Assembly: GCF_902498805.1 (NCBI RefSeq)
Contig: NZ_LR701573.1
Coordinates: 62,001-126,000 of the forward strand
Length of the DNA: 64,000 nucleotides
Source: Imperialibacter sp. EC-SDR9
Lineage (GTDB): Bacteria > Bacteroidota > Bacteroidia > Cytophagales > Cyclobacteriaceae
Direction: 5' to 3'
Shown here: positions 45,753 through 55,211 of the stretch, one piece after another
Position numbering within the stretch: position 1 is the first letter of the stretch
How the letters are laid out: each line of letters starts with the position of its first letter
Notes under the pieces: generated by a model
Told to the model about the DNA's origin: nothing
The model's input: only the letters and a program-made list of their open reading frames with translations
Database searches by the model: none
Position numbers and translations under genes: made by a program

Positions 45753-48248
45753 ATGGAAAAAATTAAAGTTTTGCTGCGGGGAGCTTACCTTCCCATGAAG
45801 TCGCTTCTGGCGTTTGTTTTTATTGCCTTAGCGTTGGTATCGGTCAACGATTTTCTCGTTTCTGCATATATACTAACGCATACACAAGCTTCACTTCTGC
45901 TATTGACAGCGGCAATGATCGCTATTTATGGGTACGTGCACATCACTAAAGCGTCATATACCAAACACCAGCGTGATAGCTACGCCTGGAATATTATGAA
46001 CAACAGCCCTGAGATGGTTTGGGCAGTTAATACAGAGTACAAATTACTTTTCTTCAATGAGGCGTTCCGGTCTTCCATAAAGCTTTTTTCAGGGCACGAT
46101 TGTCGCCCTGGAGATGATGTGCTAGCCATAAACATGGCTGAGGACAACAGTAAATGGAAGGAGCTTTATAATAAAGCACTAAGAGGGATTACTTTTACAT
46201 TCCAGGACACGATATCAGCGGCCATTGGCATTGCGAGCTACGAAAATTCATTTCAGCCTTTAAAAAGTCCAAGGAGCGGTCAAATTGAAGGAGTAACATG
46301 TGTGAGCCGGGATATAACCTGGAAAGTTGACCAGGAGAAGAAACTGAAGGAGAGCAATGAGAAGCTGGAGATGGTACTTGAAGGGGCCGACCTTGGAATT
46401 TGGGACCTTAACTTGCAAACCTGGGAGGCTCAATACAATGAACAGTTAAAGGAAATGCTGGGTTACAGCGCCGACGAAATGGACGGTTCTCAGGCAACCT
46501 GGCAAAGTTTAGTCTATCCCGCCGACCTGGAAGCAGCTTTGGGTAGCATAAAAAGCCATATCAACGGGGAAACCGAGATGATTGATATGGAGTACAGGAT
46601 GCGCCACAAAGATGGCCATTGGGTATGGATACACAACAGGGGCAAGGTAATGGAGAGGCATGCTGGTGGTAGGCCTGTTAGGGCGCTGGGAACCCACCTT
46701 GACATAACCCATCGAAAGTTAGCCGAAGCTGAACTGCAAAAGTTGTCTCTGGTAGCTAGCAAAACCCATAACGGAGTAGTGATTACCGATGCGAATGCAA
46801 GAGTGATCTGGGTTAATGACGCTTACGAAAAGATGACGGGATTCACGTTGTCGGAAGTAGCAGGTACATACCCGGCCGACGCTGCAAGTCAACCCGATGC
46901 TGACACGGAGGTTGTCAAAAGGATTAAGGAGAAGCTTGCCCGCAGACAGATTATTCAGGAGGAAGTTATTTACCATAACAAGAACGGTGAAAAAATTTGG
47001 GTGGCGCTTGAAATCACTCCGATTTTTGACGCTATGGGTAATCTTGAGCGATTTATTTCAATCGAAACAGATATTACCGAACGGAAGAAGCACGACAATC
47101 AGCGTGTGATATTGGAGGCCGCTGTTAAGAACATTGCCGAAGCGGTGTTGATTATTAACAAGCCTTGTGAAAAAAATGATGCAATGTACAGGGTTGTTTA
47201 TTCCAATGACGCATTCTTCAAAATGACTGGATTTAGTCCGGAAGAGGTGGAGCAGAGGAATCCTATCAGTTTGCTAAGGGGCCCAAAATCTGATAGCGAG
47301 AAATTGACAAAAGTGTTTGATGCTATTACCAGCGAAAGCTATATCCAGGAGGATTTGGTTTCCTACAAAAAGAATGGAGAGTCGTTTTGGATCAATTTGG
47401 CGGTGTCGCCGGTGGGGGATTTGAGCAATAACAACCAACATTATTTCGTCGCTATAGTAAAAGATATAAGTGAAAGAAAACAGGCGCAGAATGAGGCACA
47501 GGGCCTAACCAACGAGCTCATTAGCCGCAACAAGGAGTTGCAGGAGTTTACTCAAATTGTTTCTCACAACCTGAGAGCTCCGGTTGTCAACATTCTCGGA
47601 CTGACCCAAATATTTGATAAGTCACAGGCTTTCAACCAATACAACCTGAAGATACTAAAGCATCTTACTGAATCGGCACAACAGCTGGATACAATCCTTA
47701 TTGATCTGAATGACATTCTTCAGGTAAGAGAATCATCTACTCAAGCGAAACAGAAATTTATATTGAAAGACCTGGTTCAGCAGGTACTTTCTTCCTTCAT
47801 ACTTCAAATTGAGGAGTCTGGCGCAAAAATCAGTTTGCAAGTCGATGAGTCTATTCAGCTTGAAGCAATCAGGGGGTATGTTCATTCTGTGGTTCATAAC
47901 CTTACTACCAATGCACTCAAGTACAGGAACCCAAGGCGACCATTGGAACTTGGCGTCACTGCATACACGACCAAAAATGATTTAGTGCTATGGGTGAAGG
48001 ACAATGGTTTGGGCATGGACACGAAGCTTATTGCGGGCAAACTATTTAAGCTTTATAAGCGCTTTCACAGCCACGTGGAGGGAAAAGGGATGGGATTATT
48101 CCTGGTGAAAACCCAGGTGGAGAGAATGGGTGGCACGATCAAAGTATTTAGCACGCTTGGCAAGGGTACAGCCTTCAGGGTGGCTATTCCAAGGGAGAAC
48201 TGCCTGGTGGAACAGGAGGAAATGCAATATGCCTTAGAGGTAAAATGA
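45753..48248 (+). CDS. Multi-PAS sensor histidine kinase
   Basis: 831 aa. Two N-terminal membrane helices (about 15-35, 42-62) precede four PAS/PAC units (about 75-195, 200-325, 330-450, 450-575, the third and fourth with YHNKNGEKIWVALEITP and YKKNGESFWINLAVSP). A HisKA domain with H605 (IVSHNLRAPVVNI) and an HATPase (NLTTNALKY, DNGLGMD, GKGMGLFLV) follow. It resembles phytochrome-like or cytoplasmic-redox sensing kinases but lacks GAF and receiver domains. Its partner regulator may be the NarL-type protein downstream or elsewhere. Confidence 0.9.
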   Translation: MEKIKVLLRGAYLPMKSLLAFVFIALALVSVNDFLVSAYILTHTQASLLLLTAAMIAIYGYVHITKASYTKHQRDSYAWNIMNNSPEMVWAVNTEYKLLFFNEAFRSSIKLFSGHDCRPGDDVLAINMAEDNSKWKELYNKALRGITFTFQDTISAAIGIASYENSFQPLKSPRSGQIEGVTCVSRDITWKVDQEKKLKESNEKLEMVLEGADLGIWDLNLQTWEAQYNEQLKEMLGYSADEMDGSQATWQSLVYPADLEAALGSIKSHINGETEMIDMEYRMRHKDGHWVWIHNRGKVMERHAGGRPVRALGTHLDITHRKLAEAELQKLSLVASKTHNGVVITDANARVIWVNDAYEKMTGFTLSEVAGTYPADAASQPDADTEVVKRIKEKLARRQIIQEEVIYHNKNGEKIWVALEITPIFDAMGNLERFISIETDITERKKHDNQRVILEAAVKNIAEAVLIINKPCEKNDAMYRVVYSNDAFFKMTGFSPEEVEQRNPISLLRGPKSDSEKLTKVFDAITSESYIQEDLVSYKKNGESFWINLAVSPVGDLSNNNQHYFVAIVKDISERKQAQNEAQGLTNELISRNKELQEFTQIVSHNLRAPVVNILGLTQIFDKSQAFNQYNLKILKHLTESAQQLDTILIDLNDILQVRESSTQAKQKFILKDLVQQVLSSFILQIEESGAKISLQVDESIQLEAIRGYVHSVVHNLTTNALKYRNPRRPLELGVTAYTTKNDLVLWVKDNGLGMDTKLIAGKLFKLYKRFHSHVEGKGMGLFLVKTQVERMGGTIKVFSTLGKGTAFRVAIPRENCLVEQEEMQYALEVK

Positions 48249-48343
48249 GAGGAGGCAAAGCCTCGCACTGTGTAAAATCTCTCTTTCCATTATTAAATAA
48301 AGGTTGCATCTTGGCGACTTAATCAAGAATAGTCAAGTCTGCC

Positions 48344-50044
48344 TTGAAGCTAAAGCTCAACATATGGCTCACCCTTTGCCTCTTTGTCTTCAGCACCATT
48401 TTTATTCTGGTGGTGTTCAATATTACCTATTCTAGCCTTGAAGAGGAGCTTGTTTTAAGAGCAAAAGACAAGCTAAACGCCGTTAATATTCTTAAAAGAC
48501 GGCTCATTGAGCTTCACCTGCGAGACAAGAAGCAAGAGGCGGATCATATTTTATCCAACGCCGACCTTCATGGCGTAAATGAGGCCGACCTGGTGGAAAA
48601 CCTACAGTCGATATCCGAAATAAAACGGATTGAGCTTTTGCACGAATTTGACCCCAATCAGGTTCGGTTCGTAGCCAGCCTCGACGTAGACTCCACCTAT
48701 TACAATTTTCTTTTCACGAGTGAGAAAAGGCAAGTCCGCCTGGTTTTTGGCTTGCAGGACATCCAGGACATTCTACTGGAGCGTACCGGGCTTGGTGTAA
48801 CCGGCGAGTCGTACGTAGTTAATGAGCGACACCGCCTCATGTCGGCCTCTCTCTTCCACCCTCAGGAGTATCCTACTAACATATCGAGCCCCAGCCACGG
48901 TGTGCTGTCGGCCATTGGCGGCAAAGAAGACGTCACAATCTATACAGACTACCGGGATGTGGGCGTGATGGGAGCTTTTCGGCCCGTTGATTTTTATGGG
49001 ATAAAAATGGCCCTCTTAACAGAAATTGACCTCGACGAGCTCATGAGGCCTATCTATTCGATTAGAGAGAAGATGGTCATAGTTGTCGGGATTTTGATGG
49101 CGGTGTCGTTAGCCATTTCTGTTTTTCTCGGTAAAATTCTGTCGAACCCCATTGTGCAACTTCGAAGAGTGGCTGACCAACTGTCGCTGGGAACCTTACC
49201 TTCCGACATCAGACCATCTGGCCCTGTGCTTGAAATGCAGCAGATCACACAGTCGATGGACAAGCTTATTCGGTCTTTGAAACAGATTGCATCGTTTGCC
49301 TCTGACATCGGTGAAGGCAAGATGGAGTCGACCTATGTAATGCTGAGCAGCCACGATGAGTTGGGGAAAGCCATTCTTCAAATGCGGGATCAGCTGGTTA
49401 CATTGAACAACGAAAAGAATGCGTTGGAGCTCAACTCCAAAAGGATACTGATCGAAGCCCAGGAAAAAGACCGGGAAAGGATTTCCAGAGATTTGCACGA
49501 TGGGCTCGGGGCGTTGCTTACTACTTTGAAGCTAAGAATGGAGAAGAGCGGTGTTATGGATGAAAGTGCTGACATAAGAGACTTGATAGAAAGAACTATT
49601 TCGGAGACCCGAAGCCTGGCAAGGAACCTGATGCCGGCTGTGCTTCGGGATTTTGGACTAAGCGAGGCTCTTGAACAGCTTATTTCAGACATTGAAGACA
49701 GTACTCAGATCAAAGTTTTATTTTTTAATGAGCTGGAGAACTCCAACTATAAACTTGAGAAGGATAAGCAAGTATATATTTACAGGGTAGTGCAGGAGGC
49801 CATCAACAATGCCATCAAGCATGCCCAGTGTGACGAAATTCAACTTTCAATCACTGTTTTCGATGATCATCTGGCATTGTATATTAAGGACAATGGCATA
49901 GGCTTTGAAGTTGGGCAGAAAGATGGATTCACCGGCCTGGGGCTCAGAAATATAGAGGAGAGGGTAAGATTAATGGGCGGTGTTTTTTATATAGAATCAG
50001 AAGAAACAGGAACAGGCATAGAGATAGAAATTCCGATATCATGA
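48344..50044 (+). CDS. NarX/DesK-type sensor histidine kinase
   Basis: 566 aa from TTG 48344, which immediately precedes the signal anchor (LNIWLTLCLFVFSTIFILVV). A periplasmic sensor domain spans residues 33-240, then a second helix and a HAMP-like segment. The HisKA_3 site is ERISRDLHDGLGALL (H385), then HATPase with NAIKHAQ, DNGIGF and GLGLRNIEERV. It overlaps the response-regulator gene by ATGA, so it is very likely its cognate kinase. Confidence 0.92.
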   Translation: MKLKLNIWLTLCLFVFSTIFILVVFNITYSSLEEELVLRAKDKLNAVNILKRRLIELHLRDKKQEADHILSNADLHGVNEADLVENLQSISEIKRIELLHEFDPNQVRFVASLDVDSTYYNFLFTSEKRQVRLVFGLQDIQDILLERTGLGVTGESYVVNERHRLMSASLFHPQEYPTNISSPSHGVLSAIGGKEDVTIYTDYRDVGVMGAFRPVDFYGIKMALLTEIDLDELMRPIYSIREKMVIVVGILMAVSLAISVFLGKILSNPIVQLRRVADQLSLGTLPSDIRPSGPVLEMQQITQSMDKLIRSLKQIASFASDIGEGKMESTYVMLSSHDELGKAILQMRDQLVTLNNEKNALELNSKRILIEAQEKDRERISRDLHDGLGALLTTLKLRMEKSGVMDESADIRDLIERTISETRSLARNLMPAVLRDFGLSEALEQLISDIEDSTQIKVLFFNELENSNYKLEKDKQVYIYRVVQEAINNAIKHAQCDEIQLSITVFDDHLALYIKDNGIGFEVGQKDGFTGLGLRNIEERVRLMGGVFYIESEETGTGIEIEIPIS

Positions 50045-50670
50045 GTACTATTAGAATTATTATTGCCGATGATCACCAGCTATTTCGGAATGGCCTCAGG
50101 GCTTTGCTGCTGGCGCAAGAGAGCGTTGAAATTGTTGGTGAGGCCGAAACTGGCGAGGCACTCCTGAACCAGCTGGCAACCACCAAGGCAGACATCATTC
50201 TGCTGGATATTTCTTTACCGGACAAGTCTGGACTCGATATTCTGCCTTTGGTGAGGGAAAAATATCCTGACACAAAATGCATCATGCTAACTATGCATGA
50301 GGAACTCCAGTACGTAAAGGAGAGCCTCAAAAAAGGAGCGTCGGGATACTTGCTCAAAGACACTAGTGAAAACGAATTGCGGGAAGCTATACGTGGGGTA
50401 TACCTCGGAAAGCGGCACTTTAAAAATAAGATATCGGAGCTTTTGCTGGAGGATATGTCCGGGCCGGGAAGCCCCTCACCTATTCTTTCAGAAAGGGAAA
50501 TTGAGATTGTGAAAATGGTGGCCGAGGGAAAGATCACTAAAGAAATTGCAGACAAATTATTTATCAGCGTTCGAACTGTCGAAACGCACCGGTCCCGTAT
50601 CATGAAAAAGCTGGGTGCCGCCAACGCTTCTGAGATGATAAATGCGGCTTACCGGCGCAAGCTCATTTAG
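50041..50670 (+). CDS. NarL/FixJ-type response regulator
   Basis: 209 aa. The receiver has the acidic pair D10-D11, phospho-acceptor D56 (LLDISLPD) and K106-type lysine (GYLLKDTSE). The C-terminal LuxR-type helix-turn-helix (SEREIEIVKMVAEGKITKEI, ISVRTVETHRSRIMKKLG) binds DNA. It is translationally coupled to the kinase. A 20-bp tandem repeat immediately after its stop may be a target site. Confidence 0.95.
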   Translation: MSTIRIIIADDHQLFRNGLRALLLAQESVEIVGEAETGEALLNQLATTKADIILLDISLPDKSGLDILPLVREKYPDTKCIMLTMHEELQYVKESLKKGASGYLLKDTSENELREAIRGVYLGKRHFKNKISELLLEDMSGPGSPSPILSEREIEIVKMVAEGKITKEIADKLFISVRTVETHRSRIMKKLGAANASEMINAAYRRKLI

Positions 50671-50672
50671 CG

Positions 50673-50713
50673 TTACGTATTTTCCACATATCATTACGTA
50701 TTTTCCACATATC
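50673..50713. repeat. Tandem direct repeat, 20-bp unit, two copies
   Basis: TTACGTATTTTCCACATATC occurs at 50673-50692 and again at 50694-50713 (period 21). Both copies contain TTTTCCACA, one base off the DnaA box TTATCCACA. It lies between the response-regulator stop and the small secreted protein. Confidence 0.9.
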
Positions 50714-50765
50714 CAATTACCCATTTTTTGCGAAGGCCGGGGGTGCCGTTGTTGCGTTTATTTGT

Positions 50766-51101
50766 ATGAACATTAAACGCACCCTAATTATGTTAAAGGC
50801 AGCAGCAACAACCCTTATTCTTGGCCTGGCTATTTGTTTCAGTGCCAATGCACAAAGCAAGTCTTTGAAAGGACCGGCGTACAAAAATGCCAGCCCGACT
50901 GAAAAGTATAAAGGCAGCAGCACATTGCTGGTAAGAGGAGAAACTCCTACAGCCAAGGGGCCAGAGGCGAAAAACCAAAAGCACTGGGATATTGACAAGT
51001 CCGAGTTTGAAGTGGTTAGGCTTGATGAATTAAAAGGAAAAAACACAAAGGGACTCAAAGGCCCAGCGTACAAAAACTATAAGCCTGAAGTGAATAACTA
51101 A
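50766..51101 (+). CDS. Small secreted protein with KGPxxKN repeats
   Basis: 111 aa, family not recognised. A signal peptide covers residues 1-30 (cleavage near NAQ-S); ATG 50790 is a second possible start, since a TTTATTTG -7-like element lies at 50757. The mature part (~80 aa, basic, no Cys) has three copies of KGPxxKN: KGPAYKN (35-41), KGPEAKN (64-70) and KGPAYKN (98-104). The first and last, with the preceding Leu, are identical octamers. It follows the response regulator, suggesting control by it. Confidence 0.6.
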   Translation: MNIKRTLIMLKAAATTLILGLAICFSANAQSKSLKGPAYKNASPTEKYKGSSTLLVRGETPTAKGPEAKNQKHWDIDKSEFEVVRLDELKGKNTKGLKGPAYKNYKPEVNN

Positions 51102-51129
51102 TGCAGGAACATTGGTTGGTAGGTTGATT

Positions 51130-51157
51130 AGACCGGCAGAAGGCCGGTCTTTTTTTA
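51130..51157 (+). terminator. Rho-independent terminator after the KGPxxKN protein
   Basis: Stem AGACCGGC / GCCGGTCT, 5-nt loop, then a run of T residues. Strong GC stem. Confidence 0.88.
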
Positions 51158-51276
51158 CCTCTTCAGTAAGCTTCTAGGGAAATAAAGGCAGTCGCTACGG
51201 TTGCCCGGGCAGCCTTTGACGAAAAGGTGGATAGGTTCTTCGGTTGGTGGAGGTTGCCCAATTTCCCGTCCATTTT

Positions 51277-53967
51277 TTACTCTTCTCTTAATGTATCTGC
51301 CGGATTGTTGCCAGAAGTTTTGATAGTTTGCAGTGCCACTGTGGCCATAAGCAACAGGCAGATGCCCGCCAAAGTAATCAAATAGCTCATCACAGATATA
51401 TCAATCCTATAGGCGAAGTTCTCCAGCCATTTACTTACCCAGAAATAGCTCAATGGAATGGCCAGCGCTGCGCCAGCAAGCATCACCAGCAGGTATTCTT
51501 TACCAATTAGCCGGATAAGCGAGGTGAAATTGGCTCCCATCACCTTCCTGATGGCCATCTCTTTTACTCTTGTTTTCAGCGAGTAAGCAATCAACCCAAA
51601 CAAACCAATAAAGGCGATAGTAATAGCCAGCCCGCTTAACAGATAGAGCAATTGAAGCTGTTGCCTTTCATTTTGATAGAGGTTCTCATAAAGCTCATCA
51701 AGAAACTGGTACTCGAAAGGGTACTTTGGAAAAAGCTCATTCCAGGCACCTTCTATAACGGACATCGTTGAGGCTACGTCATTGGTTTCAAGTTTTACCA
51801 AAAACGTGCGCAACCATAACGGTTCAAAAACCATGATGATAGGATCCACTTTGTTCTTCAGGGTTTCCTGATGAAAGTCCCTCACTACCCCTACAACGGG
51901 CCCCTTCGCAAGCTTATAGGTGCCCTGGTTCCAGTCCACATTTTTGCCAATAGCCTCTTCGGGGGTTTGCCAACCAATAGCATGCATGGCAGTTTCGTTG
52001 AGGAGGTAGGCCCTTCTTTTGCTGAGCAGGTATTCTTCAACATCGTTGTTGGCACCCGTTAGCTGAGGAAGCGGCTCGTAGGCTAGGCTTTTTGGTAATG
52101 GCTCGCCTGCCAGCAGCTCCATTCCCATTACGTCGATAAAGTCGTGGTCTATCACCTGGATGTCCATGGAGGGGGCATCATCAACGTTTTCCTGTATGCC
52201 TTCAGCCGTTACGGTGCCACCATCCCTTATTTCTCTGGAGGGCACTTCGAGACAGGCGCTGACTCCTTTGATGCCAGGTTGTCCTTCCAGCTTGTCTTTG
52301 AACAATTTGAACTTGTCTTTTACGGTATCCGGCACGCCGGGCAGGGCAATTACCTGGTCTTTTTCCATACCAAGGTTTTTCTCGTTGAGAAACACGAACT
52401 GCTGACGGGCTATCATGGCGCTGGCGATGAGCAGAATGGATATGCCGAACTGCAGGCTAATCAGTACTCTTTTTATACTAAATCGTCCTGTTTTTTTACC
52501 AATTGAAAAGGCTTTGCTGGTTTTGATGATGTTCACAGGCTTGAAAGAAGAAAGGACAAAAGCCGGGTAGAAACCTCCAAGCAGTCCGGTAACTACTGTC
52601 ACGCCGATCAATACGGAAACGAGTACAAAAGGCGGTAAAAGATTCTCGGTGCCTGTTAGTTCGCTGAAAACAGGTAAAGCCAAAAAGGCCAGGATCAAAC
52701 CAAGCCCTGCTGCCGCCATGCTGAACAGCACAGATTCAGTCAATGAGTAAAAAACTATCTGCTGACTTTCGGCGCCAAGTATCTTTCGGACGCCAATTTC
52801 CTTTGACCGGGCAATTGACATGGCACTGGTCAGGTTCATGAAATTGATCACAGCCAACGCCAATATAAGTATGGCGACCAGCAAGAATATTTTAACATAG
52901 GTAATAGAACCGTTGGGCTTTATTTCCCGGGCCAGATTTGAATGGAGGTGGATGTCGCTCAAAGGCTGAAAGACAAACTCTGCGCCCTGGAGCGCCTGGT
53001 CTCCGTTTATCTTTATAGCCATTGCTTCCAGCTTTTTCTGAACAGACACCATGTTGGTACCCTCCTGAAACAACACGTAGGTATAGGCCCACCATGACCT
53101 TTCGGCTTCGTTCCGAAAGGAAATCAACATATCGACGGGGAGGTGGGTATTGGACGCCAGGTTTTTCATCACGCCGGTAACCTTATAGACGGTTTCGTCG
53201 GTAGACCAGTAGCCAGTGATGAATATTTCTTTGCCCATCGGGTCTTCGTTTGCAAAGTACTTTTCGGCAACAGCCTCCGATATCACGATGGAAAGCGGCT
53301 CGGCCAGGGCCGTTTTTGTATCACCTTTTGTAAGAGGGAAGTTGAAAACTTCGAAGACATCTTTGTCTGTTACAAAAGCATTGTCCTGCCTGAATTTTTC
53401 TTCACCAATTCGCACAAACTTAGGCTCATGGTTTTGAAAACGGATGAGCTTCTCTGCTTCAGGAATTTCTTCGGGAATTCCGTTGATCCAGTCGGTATCT
53501 ACTCTGGCGAAGTGTGTGTCGTAGCCGCTGGGTGATGTGTAGTGGACAGTAAGCCGGTAGATCCGATCCGATTTTGTGTGGAAGTTTTCAAAACTTGTTT
53601 CGAAATGCAGGTAAATTGCAATTAGAATAAAGGCCGCAAACCCGATAGCCAGTCCTGTGATATTAAGCAGGGCATAGGCTCTTTGCTTGGAGAAGTTTCG
53701 GCGAATGACCTTCAGATAGTTGGTTAGCATGGAATAGACATTTGTTGAACGATAAGTGGCCGAACGTTTAAATGCATAGCTTCGAAAGCACCTGATCACG
53801 TTCCACCAACAAATCATCTTGGCCAGACCGGGCGCTTTGCCAGAATGTAGCATGGCATAAAAGCTTTCTTCCAGGTCGCCCTCCAGCTCCTCCAGCCTGT
53901 CTTTGCGGCAGTACCACCGAAAAAACTTCAGCGCTAATGGTGGAGGGAAATGTTTTTCGTGACTCAT
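51277..53967 (-). CDS. MacB/FtsX-type ABC transporter permease with N-terminal prefix domain
   Basis: 896 aa. A ~75-residue prefix (PPPLALKFFRWYCRKDRLEE, LEGDLEESFYAML) precedes two MacB/FtsX modules, each with a large periplasmic domain and membrane helices: the first helix at ITGLAIGFAAFILIAIYLHF, the FtsX core IGVRKILGAESQQIV and the C-terminal copy MAIRKVMGANFTSLIRLI. The fusion of two permease halves with no ATPase is frequent in Cytophagales. The ATPase partner is not present here. It probably handles envelope lipids, peptides or stress signals. It is downstream of and 11 bp from its PadR regulator. Confidence 0.88.
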   Translation of the reverse strand: MSHEKHFPPPLALKFFRWYCRKDRLEELEGDLEESFYAMLHSGKAPGLAKMICWWNVIRCFRSYAFKRSATYRSTNVYSMLTNYLKVIRRNFSKQRAYALLNITGLAIGFAAFILIAIYLHFETSFENFHTKSDRIYRLTVHYTSPSGYDTHFARVDTDWINGIPEEIPEAEKLIRFQNHEPKFVRIGEEKFRQDNAFVTDKDVFEVFNFPLTKGDTKTALAEPLSIVISEAVAEKYFANEDPMGKEIFITGYWSTDETVYKVTGVMKNLASNTHLPVDMLISFRNEAERSWWAYTYVLFQEGTNMVSVQKKLEAMAIKINGDQALQGAEFVFQPLSDIHLHSNLAREIKPNGSITYVKIFLLVAILILALAVINFMNLTSAMSIARSKEIGVRKILGAESQQIVFYSLTESVLFSMAAAGLGLILAFLALPVFSELTGTENLLPPFVLVSVLIGVTVVTGLLGGFYPAFVLSSFKPVNIIKTSKAFSIGKKTGRFSIKRVLISLQFGISILLIASAMIARQQFVFLNEKNLGMEKDQVIALPGVPDTVKDKFKLFKDKLEGQPGIKGVSACLEVPSREIRDGGTVTAEGIQENVDDAPSMDIQVIDHDFIDVMGMELLAGEPLPKSLAYEPLPQLTGANNDVEEYLLSKRRAYLLNETAMHAIGWQTPEEAIGKNVDWNQGTYKLAKGPVVGVVRDFHQETLKNKVDPIIMVFEPLWLRTFLVKLETNDVASTMSVIEGAWNELFPKYPFEYQFLDELYENLYQNERQQLQLLYLLSGLAITIAFIGLFGLIAYSLKTRVKEMAIRKVMGANFTSLIRLIGKEYLLVMLAGAALAIPLSYFWVSKWLENFAYRIDISVMSYLITLAGICLLLMATVALQTIKTSGNNPADTLREE

Positions 53968-53978
53968 GACCTGGCAAA

Positions 53979-54305
53979 CTATTGTATGGAAATGGCTGGA
54001 ATTTGACTGCGTAGTTGCTCCCGAAGCGAAGCTATTTCCTCCAGAGCCTTTCGTGCGTATGGTGTGAGATAAAACAGTCTCTTGCGCTTGCCTCCTCTAA
54101 AATCACCTGCCTCGCCTAGTTTCGATTCCAGGAAACCCTTCTCTTCCAGCCGGTACAATACCGTGTGTATGGCGCTGATGTTGATGCTCTTGCCGGTTTG
54201 CTTTTTGTACTCTTCTACAATGGCAACGGAGTAGGCACCATTGTATAGCACCCCGACGAGCAGCAGCACGATCTCTTCAAAATTGCCCAACTTTAGATTT
54301 TCCAT
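53979..54305 (-). CDS. PadR-family transcriptional repressor
   Basis: 108 aa winged helix (FEEIVLLLVGVLYNGAYSVA, ISAIHTVLYRLEEKGFLESK, KRLFYLTPYARKALEEI). It lacks the long C-terminal coiled domain, typical of PadR-s2 proteins beside FtsX permeases. A perfect 9-bp inverted repeat lies 5 bp upstream of its start, so autoregulation is likely. Confidence 0.92.
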   Translation of the reverse strand: MENLKLGNFEEIVLLLVGVLYNGAYSVAIVEEYKKQTGKSINISAIHTVLYRLEEKGFLESKLGEAGDFRGGKRKRLFYLTPYARKALEEIASLREQLRSQIPAISIQ

Positions 54306-54310
54306 ATTTT

Positions 54311-54338
54311 ATTCAGTATTGTAAGTAATATACTGAAT
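54311..54338 (-). promoter_or_regulatory. Putative PadR operator: perfect inverted repeat
   Basis: ATTCAGTAT (54311-54319), 10-bp spacer, ATACTGAAT (54330-54338). Half-sites are perfect reverse complements and sit just before the padR start codon. Confidence 0.7.
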
Positions 54339-54505
54339 CGACAACGATAAGTTTCACTTTTGTAAGGAAAAAGTGAAAAAACCAATTTACCGCCATTTGA
54401 TTTTGAGTTTACGGCTCAAGTGTGCATGCTCGCTGTTTGGCGGTTTCAGTAGTTGCGAATTCTGCTGGCAGATGCTTACCTTTACTTACACATCAATCAA
54501 TAACT

Positions 54506-55048
54506 ATGGATAGATTTAATCCCTGGCACCATGTAAGCCTTGGCGAAAAGGCACCGGAAATCATTAATGGCATCATTGAGATACCAAAAAACAGCCGAGC
54601 CAAATATGAGCTCGATAAGGACAGTGGTTTACTGATGCTCGACAGGGTACTTTATTCTTCAGTTTACTATCCGGCCAACTACGGGTTTATCCCTCAAACC
54701 TATTGTGACGACAAGGATCCATTGGATATTCTGGTGTTGTCGCAAATCGAAGTGGTGCCTCTTTGCATAGTGCCTGCCAAAGTAATTGGCGTGATGCGCA
54801 TGCTCGACCAGGGCGAGGCTGACGATAAGATCATTGCCGTGGCTCAGCACGACATGAGCTGGAACCATTACAACGATATCAGTGAGCTGCCTGATCACTT
54901 TAAAAATGAAATCCAGAATTTTTTCGAAGACTACAAAAAGTTGGAACACAAAACTGTAGTGGTGCACGACTTTATGGATAAAAAAGTGGCAATAGAAATC
55001 GTTGAAAAAGCAATCCAGGACTACAAAATTAAATTCAGGAAAGCTTGA
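54506..55048 (+). CDS. ppa: Inorganic pyrophosphatase, family I
   Basis: 180 aa from ATG 54506 ([10 protein letters not shown]); upstream in-frame codons would add a non-family leader. Active-site stretches are [32 protein letters not shown] and [10 protein letters not shown] with the metal-binding Asp residues. It drives biosynthesis forward by hydrolysing PPi in the cytoplasm. It stands alone between padR and dps. Confidence 0.95.
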   Translation: MDRFNPWHHVSLGEKAPEIINGIIEIPKNSRAKYELDKDSGLLMLDRVLYSSVYYPANYGFIPQTYCDDKDPLDILVLSQIEVVPLCIVPAKVIGVMRMLDQGEADDKIIAVAQHDMSWNHYNDISELPDHFKNEIQNFFEDYKKLEHKTVVVHDFMDKKVAIEIVEKAIQDYKIKFRKA

Positions 55049-55211
55049 AGAAGCTACTGCAAGCACTTCATTTTGTTAATTCGCTTTCGTGCTAATCTCC
55101 ATAGACAATACCTATAGTCAGATCGACAATAACAATCAGTTTGAGTGATCTATTGCGTGGTTTTGAATGTTATCTAACTGTAAAAGGATAACAATTTAAA
55201 CCAACAGTATC

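Noticed and set aside
48344-48346. Kinase starting with TTG
   Set aside because: I considered that the first codons were missing; but the TTG is followed at once by a good signal anchor and no upstream ATG is in frame, so the TTG start was kept.
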